Shown here in pieces: positions 42,646 through 45,692 of a DNA stretch of 45,692 nucleotides. Origin of the DNA: Bacteroidales bacterium (GTDB lineage Bacteria > Bacteroidota > Bacteroidia > Bacteroidales > F082). Where the stretch lies: positions 1 through 45,692 of the forward strand of contig JAFWRA010000208.1 in assembly GCA_017508895.1 (NCBI GenBank), given 5' to 3'. Position 1 is the first letter of the stretch. Each line of letters begins with the position of its first letter. The notes under the pieces are model-generated. The model saw only the letters and a list, made by a program, of their open reading frames with translations. It made no database searches and had not been told where the DNA came from. The translations under genes and the position numbers were made by a program.

Positions 42646-43497
42646 ATGTCAAACGAATCCATTATACAACTTTTTGAAGGGAAAAAAGTCCGTGTCGTTT
42701 GGAATGAGCAGGAAGAGAAATACTATTTTGCTATTGTGGACATCGTCGAATTATTAACTGACAGCGCTAATGTTAAGCAATATATCAAGCGTATGCGCTC
42801 CCGTGATCCAGAACTGGATTCCGTGTGGGGTACAATTTGTACCCCTCACCAATTTGTATCTACGGATGGAAAAAAACATGCGGTCAATTGTGCCTCATTA
42901 GAAGGCATCTTCCGCATCATCCAATCTATCCCCTCCAAAAAAGCCGAACCCGTCAAGCAATGGCTCGCCCAAATAGGCGCACAACGCATCGACCAGATGA
43001 TTGACCCCGAGCTGACCTTCCAAATGGCAGTGGAAGACTACCGTCGGCAAGGCTATAGCGACCGCTGGATCAACGAGCGCATGAAGTCCATCAAAATGCG
43101 CAAGGAACTGACCGACGAATGGGATCGTTCAGGAGTTCACGAGCCGAAGGACTTCGCCATGCTAACCAACATCCTCACTAAGGCATGGAGTGGTATGACC
43201 ACAGGTGAATACAAGCAATACAAAGGTCTCACCAAAGAGAATTTGCGCGACAATATGACCAATATCGAATTGGCACTCAACACCTTGGAAGAAGTAGCCA
43301 CAACGGAAATCTCAAGACAACGCAACCCAAAAGGTTTCCAAGAAAGCCAACAAACCGCTCAAGCGGGAGGCAAGATAGCCAAAAACGCCCGAAAAGACCT
43401 TGAAAAGGAACTCGGACATAGCGTGATTTCTTCCGCAAAAGCTTCGGATTACCTTCAACCCACCGAAGACGCAGAGACAAAAGAACTGACAGAATAG
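42646..43497 (+). CDS. Bro-N domain protein (DinD/antirepressor-like)
   Basis: 283 residues. The N-terminal 115 residues fit the Bro-N domain (KVRVVWNEQEEKYYFAIVDI followed by VELLTDSANVKQYIKRMR, then CASLEGIFRIIQSIPSKKAEP). The C-terminal part is helical and charged (LTFQMAVEDYRRQGYSDRWINERMKSIK) and is followed by KQYKGLTKENLRDNMTNIEL, resembling DinD-like proteins. Bro-N proteins include phage antirepressors and DNA-damage-induced proteins. It begins 14 bp after a glycosyltransferase and is AT-richer at its start than its neighbours, so it may be an acquired gene. No other phage gene is present. Confidence 0.78.
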   Translation: MSNESIIQLFEGKKVRVVWNEQEEKYYFAIVDIVELLTDSANVKQYIKRMRSRDPELDSVWGTICTPHQFVSTDGKKHAVNCASLEGIFRIIQSIPSKKAEPVKQWLAQIGAQRIDQMIDPELTFQMAVEDYRRQGYSDRWINERMKSIKMRKELTDEWDRSGVHEPKDFAMLTNILTKAWSGMTTGEYKQYKGLTKENLRDNMTNIELALNTLEEVATTEISRQRNPKGFQESQQTAQAGGKIAKNARKDLEKELGHSVISSAKASDYLQPTEDAETKELTE

Positions 43498-43590
43498 ACT
43501 CAAACACATCAACATAGTCCTGAAAGGACGACATTAATTCAAGCAAGGATTTCAATCCCTGCGCAATAAGCAAAACAAACACAATAATAT
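43498..43590 (+). repeat. Small inverted repeats before ettA
   Basis: GTCC-TGAAA-GGAC (43517-43529) followed by GACATTAATTCAAG, and a GGATTTCAATCC palindrome (43547-43558). They look like dispersed short inverted repeats. The last 30 bp are an A-rich leader for ettA. Confidence 0.4.
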
Positions 43591-45270
43591 ATGGCACAAC
43601 CCGACGACAAAAAAATCATCTTCTCGATGGTGGGCGTGAGCAAAATCATCCCGCCGTCAAGACAAATCCTGAAAGACATCTACCTCTCCTTCTTCTATGG
43701 CGCGAAAATTGGCATCATCGGCCTGAATGGAGCGGGAAAATCGACCTTGCTGCGCATCATCGCGGGCAAGGAGAAATCGTATAACGGTCAAGTGGTGTTC
43801 TCACCCGGCTATTCGGTGGGCATGCTCGACCAGGAACCGCAACTCGATGACAACAAGACCGTCCGCCAAGTAGTGGAAGAAGGCGTGCAGGAAATCGTCG
43901 ACATCCTCAAGGAATACGAGGAAATCAACAACAAGTTCGCTGAACACGATGCCGACTTCGACAAACTGATTGCCCGTCAAGGCGAGCTGACCGAACTCAT
44001 TGAGCAGCACGACGCTTGGGAACTCGACAGCAAATTAGAACGCGCCATGGACGCCCTCAACTGTCCCGACGGCGACACACCCGTGAAAAACCTTTCCGGC
44101 GGCGAACGCCGCCGTGTGGCTTTATGCAGATTGTTGTTGCAAGAGCCTGACATTCTGCTTCTTGACGAGCCTACCAACCACCTTGATGCCGAGAGCATCC
44201 AATGGTTGGAGAGCCACTTGCAACAATACAAAGGCACCGTCATCGCCGTCACCCACGACCGTTACTTCCTCGACCATGTGGCCGGCTGGATCCTCGAACT
44301 CGACCGTGGCGAAGGCATCCCGTGGAAAGGCAACTATTCCTCGTGGCTCGACCAAAAGACCGCCCGCCTCGCGATGGAAGAAAAGACCGAAAGCAAACGC
44401 CGCAAGACCCTCGAACGCGAGCTGGAATGGGTGCGCATGGCCCCTAAAGCGCGTCACGCGAAGGGCAAAGCCCGTCTGGAATCGTATGAAAAGATGCTCA
44501 ACGAGGACGTGAAGGAAAAAGAAGAGAAACTCGAAATCTATATCCCCAACGGCGACCGACTTGGAACGAAAGTTATTGAAGCGCATAACGTCACCAAAGC
44601 ATACGGCGATAAGTTGTTGTTTGAAAACCTCAACTTCAGCCTGCCGCAAGGCGGCATCGTCGGTGTCATCGGCCCCAACGGTGCAGGCAAAACCACGCTG
44701 TTCCGCCTCATCATGGGCTTGGAAAAGCCTGATTCAGGCACCTTCGAAGTCGGCGAGACCGTGAAAATCGGCTATGTCGACCAACAGCACGCCGACATCG
44801 ATCCGGAGAAGACCGTCTGGGAGGTCATCAGCGGCGGTAACGAACTGATTCAGTTAGGCAAGCGCAGCATGAACTCGCGCGCCTACGTCTCCCGCTTCAA
44901 CTTCGGCGGCAATGACCAGCAGAAAAAGGCTGGCGTGCTGTCGGGCGGTGAAAGAAATCGTATGCACCTTGCCTTGACCTTGAAACAAGAAGCTAACGTG
45001 CTCCTCCTCGACGAGCCTACCAACGACATCGACGTGAACACGCTCCGTGCCTTGGAGGAAGGCTTGGAGAACTTCGCAGGCTGCGCCGTCATCATCAGCC
45101 ACGACCGTTGGTTCCTCGACCGCGTGGCCACTCACATCCTCGCTTTCGAGGGCAACTCACAAGTGTATTTCTTCGAGGGCAGCTACTCCGAATACGAGGA
45201 AAACAAGATGAAGCGCTTGGGCAACGTGGAGCCGAAGCGGTTCAAGTACAAGAAGCTCAAAGCGGATTAA
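43591..45270 (+). CDS. ettA: Energy-dependent translational throttle protein EttA
   Basis: 559 residues, ABC-F type with two ATPase domains and no membrane part. P-loops GLNGAGKST (44-52) and GPNGAGKTT (about 361-369); signatures [15 protein letters not shown] and LSGGERNRMHLAL; Walker B regions LLLDEPTNHLD and LLLDEPTNDID. The Arm region and the linker (ARHAKGKARLESYEKML) are as in EttA, whose usual length is near 555. It binds the ribosomal E site and slows the first peptide bond when ADP is high. Monocistronic with a strong terminator. Confidence 0.95.
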   Translation: MAQPDDKKIIFSMVGVSKIIPPSRQILKDIYLSFFYGAKIGIIGLNGAGKSTLLRIIAGKEKSYNGQVVFSPGYSVGMLDQEPQLDDNKTVRQVVEEGVQEIVDILKEYEEINNKFAEHDADFDKLIARQGELTELIEQHDAWELDSKLERAMDALNCPDGDTPVKNLSGGERRRVALCRLLLQEPDILLLDEPTNHLDAESIQWLESHLQQYKGTVIAVTHDRYFLDHVAGWILELDRGEGIPWKGNYSSWLDQKTARLAMEEKTESKRRKTLERELEWVRMAPKARHAKGKARLESYEKMLNEDVKEKEEKLEIYIPNGDRLGTKVIEAHNVTKAYGDKLLFENLNFSLPQGGIVGVIGPNGAGKTTLFRLIMGLEKPDSGTFEVGETVKIGYVDQQHADIDPEKTVWEVISGGNELIQLGKRSMNSRAYVSRFNFGGNDQQKKAGVLSGGERNRMHLALTLKQEANVLLLDEPTNDIDVNTLRALEEGLENFAGCAVIISHDRWFLDRVATHILAFEGNSQVYFFEGSYSEYEENKMKRLGNVEPKRFKYKKLKAD

Positions 45271-45290
45271 AAGTACCATGACCATTGACT

Positions 45291-45341
45291 ATGACCATGA
45301 CCGCAATAACGTTGTTAAAAGCGGTCATGGTCATTTTTTTT
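45291..45341 (+). terminator. Intrinsic terminator after ettA
   Basis: ATGACCATGACCGC pairs perfectly with GCGGTCATGGTCAT and is followed by eight T. An extra CCATGACCATTGAC copy lies just before the stem. Confidence 0.92.
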
Positions 45342-45349
45342 GCAAAATG

Positions 45350-45379
45350 TTTGGAGACAAGTATTAATTCTTATATTTG
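45350..45379 (+). promoter_or_regulatory. Promoter of the DUF805 gene
   Basis: TTTG (45350-45353), 18-bp spacer, TATATTTG (45372-45379); the ATG is 30 bp on. Confidence 0.6.
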
Positions 45380-45409
45380 CAGCATATTAACCCCTTAAAA
45401 CACATCACT

Positions 45410-45692
45410 ATGAACTTCGGTGAAGCCATCAAAAGCGTGTTTTCAAAGTATGCGACCTTCTCGGGACGAGCACGCCGTTCCGAATTCTGGTATTTTTACC
45501 TGTTCTACATATTAGTTGCATTTGGACTTTCCTTTTTGTCCATCTGGATTTCATTTGCCAAATACTTGTATACCCTCTTTGGCTTGGGTGTTTTTCTCCC
45601 CTATACTGCCGTCACTGTACGTCGCTTGCATGACATCGGAAAAAGCGGATGGATACTGCTCATCTTTATGGTCATATCATTATTAATCTCCA
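45410..45692 (+). CDS. DUF805 family membrane protein (partial)
   Basis: The first 94 residues are in the window; the gene runs off the end. MNFGEAIKSVFSKYATFSGR with ARRSEFWYFYLF is the DUF805 start, and VRRLHDIGKSGW is the conserved middle motif, with membrane helices around 30-55 and 57-70. DUF805 proteins are small, widespread inner-membrane proteins without known function. It has its own promoter behind the ettA terminator. Confidence 0.85.
   Translation, partial: MNFGEAIKSVFSKYATFSGRARRSEFWYFYLFYILVAFGLSFLSIWISFAKYLYTLFGLGVFLPYTAVTVRRLHDIGKSGWILLIFMVISLLIS

Noticed and set aside
42646..43497. Prophage or genomic island.
   Set aside because: Only one phage-type gene; no integrase, att-like direct repeats, tRNA target or structural genes are visible.

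Overview
The window looks like a chromosomal segment of an uncultured or poorly described Bacteroidales (Bacteroidota). The evidence is internal: promoter -7 elements of the Bacteroidota type (TAnnTTTG), few Shine-Dalgarno sequences, the F-ATPase gene order atpDC-x-BEFHAG, a MurF-Alr fusion, DUF2764/DUF4271/DUF4296 proteins, and a gingipain-like C25 peptidase. No phage, IS element, CRISPR array, tRNA or rRNA was seen.

Layout. (1) 1-2926, minus strand: the start of a V/A-type ATPase operon (subunit E, DUF2764, then subunit A cut by the window edge). Between DUF2764 and subunit A sits a two-gene cassette: a SatD-like protein (nucleotide-cyclase-like domain plus helix-turn-helix) and a DUF3307 polytopic membrane protein. 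It is preceded by four tandem palindromic units at 29-30 bp period. This cassette is the most intriguing object in the window. (2) 3156-10576, plus strand: a complete F-type ATP synthase operon, divergent from the V-type operon, closed by a bidirectional terminator. (3) 10723-15788: envelope building, with murF-alr, pssA, lptB and kdsD. (4) 15941-23401: housekeeping and small envelope genes, namely recQ, two lipoproteins, a polyprenyl diphosphate synthase, a secreted Cys/Lys-rich protein, queA, a GtrA protein and cdd. queA and the GtrA gene diverge from a perfect 34-bp palindrome that carries two head-to-head -7 elements. (5) 23543-29250: two secreted surface-type proteins, one of them a 1441-residue C25 (Kgp-like) cysteine peptidase; neither shows a recognisable type IX secretion C-terminal domain. 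(6) 29406-35198, minus strand: O-antigen ligase, S41 peptidase, yidD, rnpA, hemD, DUF4271. (7) 35385-37775: pta-ackA, the acetate/ATP module. (8) 37776-45692: an LRR-gene relic, a PAS-domain protein, an LptF/LptG permease, two GT4 glycosyltransferases, a Bro-N protein, ettA and the start of a DUF805 gene.

Themes. Energy conservation (two rotary ATPases plus Pta-AckA) and outer-envelope assembly (LptB, LptF/G, KdsD, O-antigen ligase, glycosyltransferases, PssA, MurF-Alr) dominate. A third, less expected theme lies between genes. Many spacers are built from a few short degenerate words repeated in tandem, in direct or inverted order: CAACAATTMAAC leaders, GAATGMWGAATG runs, TATGGCC hairpins, and a GGGACTACG hairpin. 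Several of these spacers lie inside the F-ATPase operon, where they may set subunit ratios.
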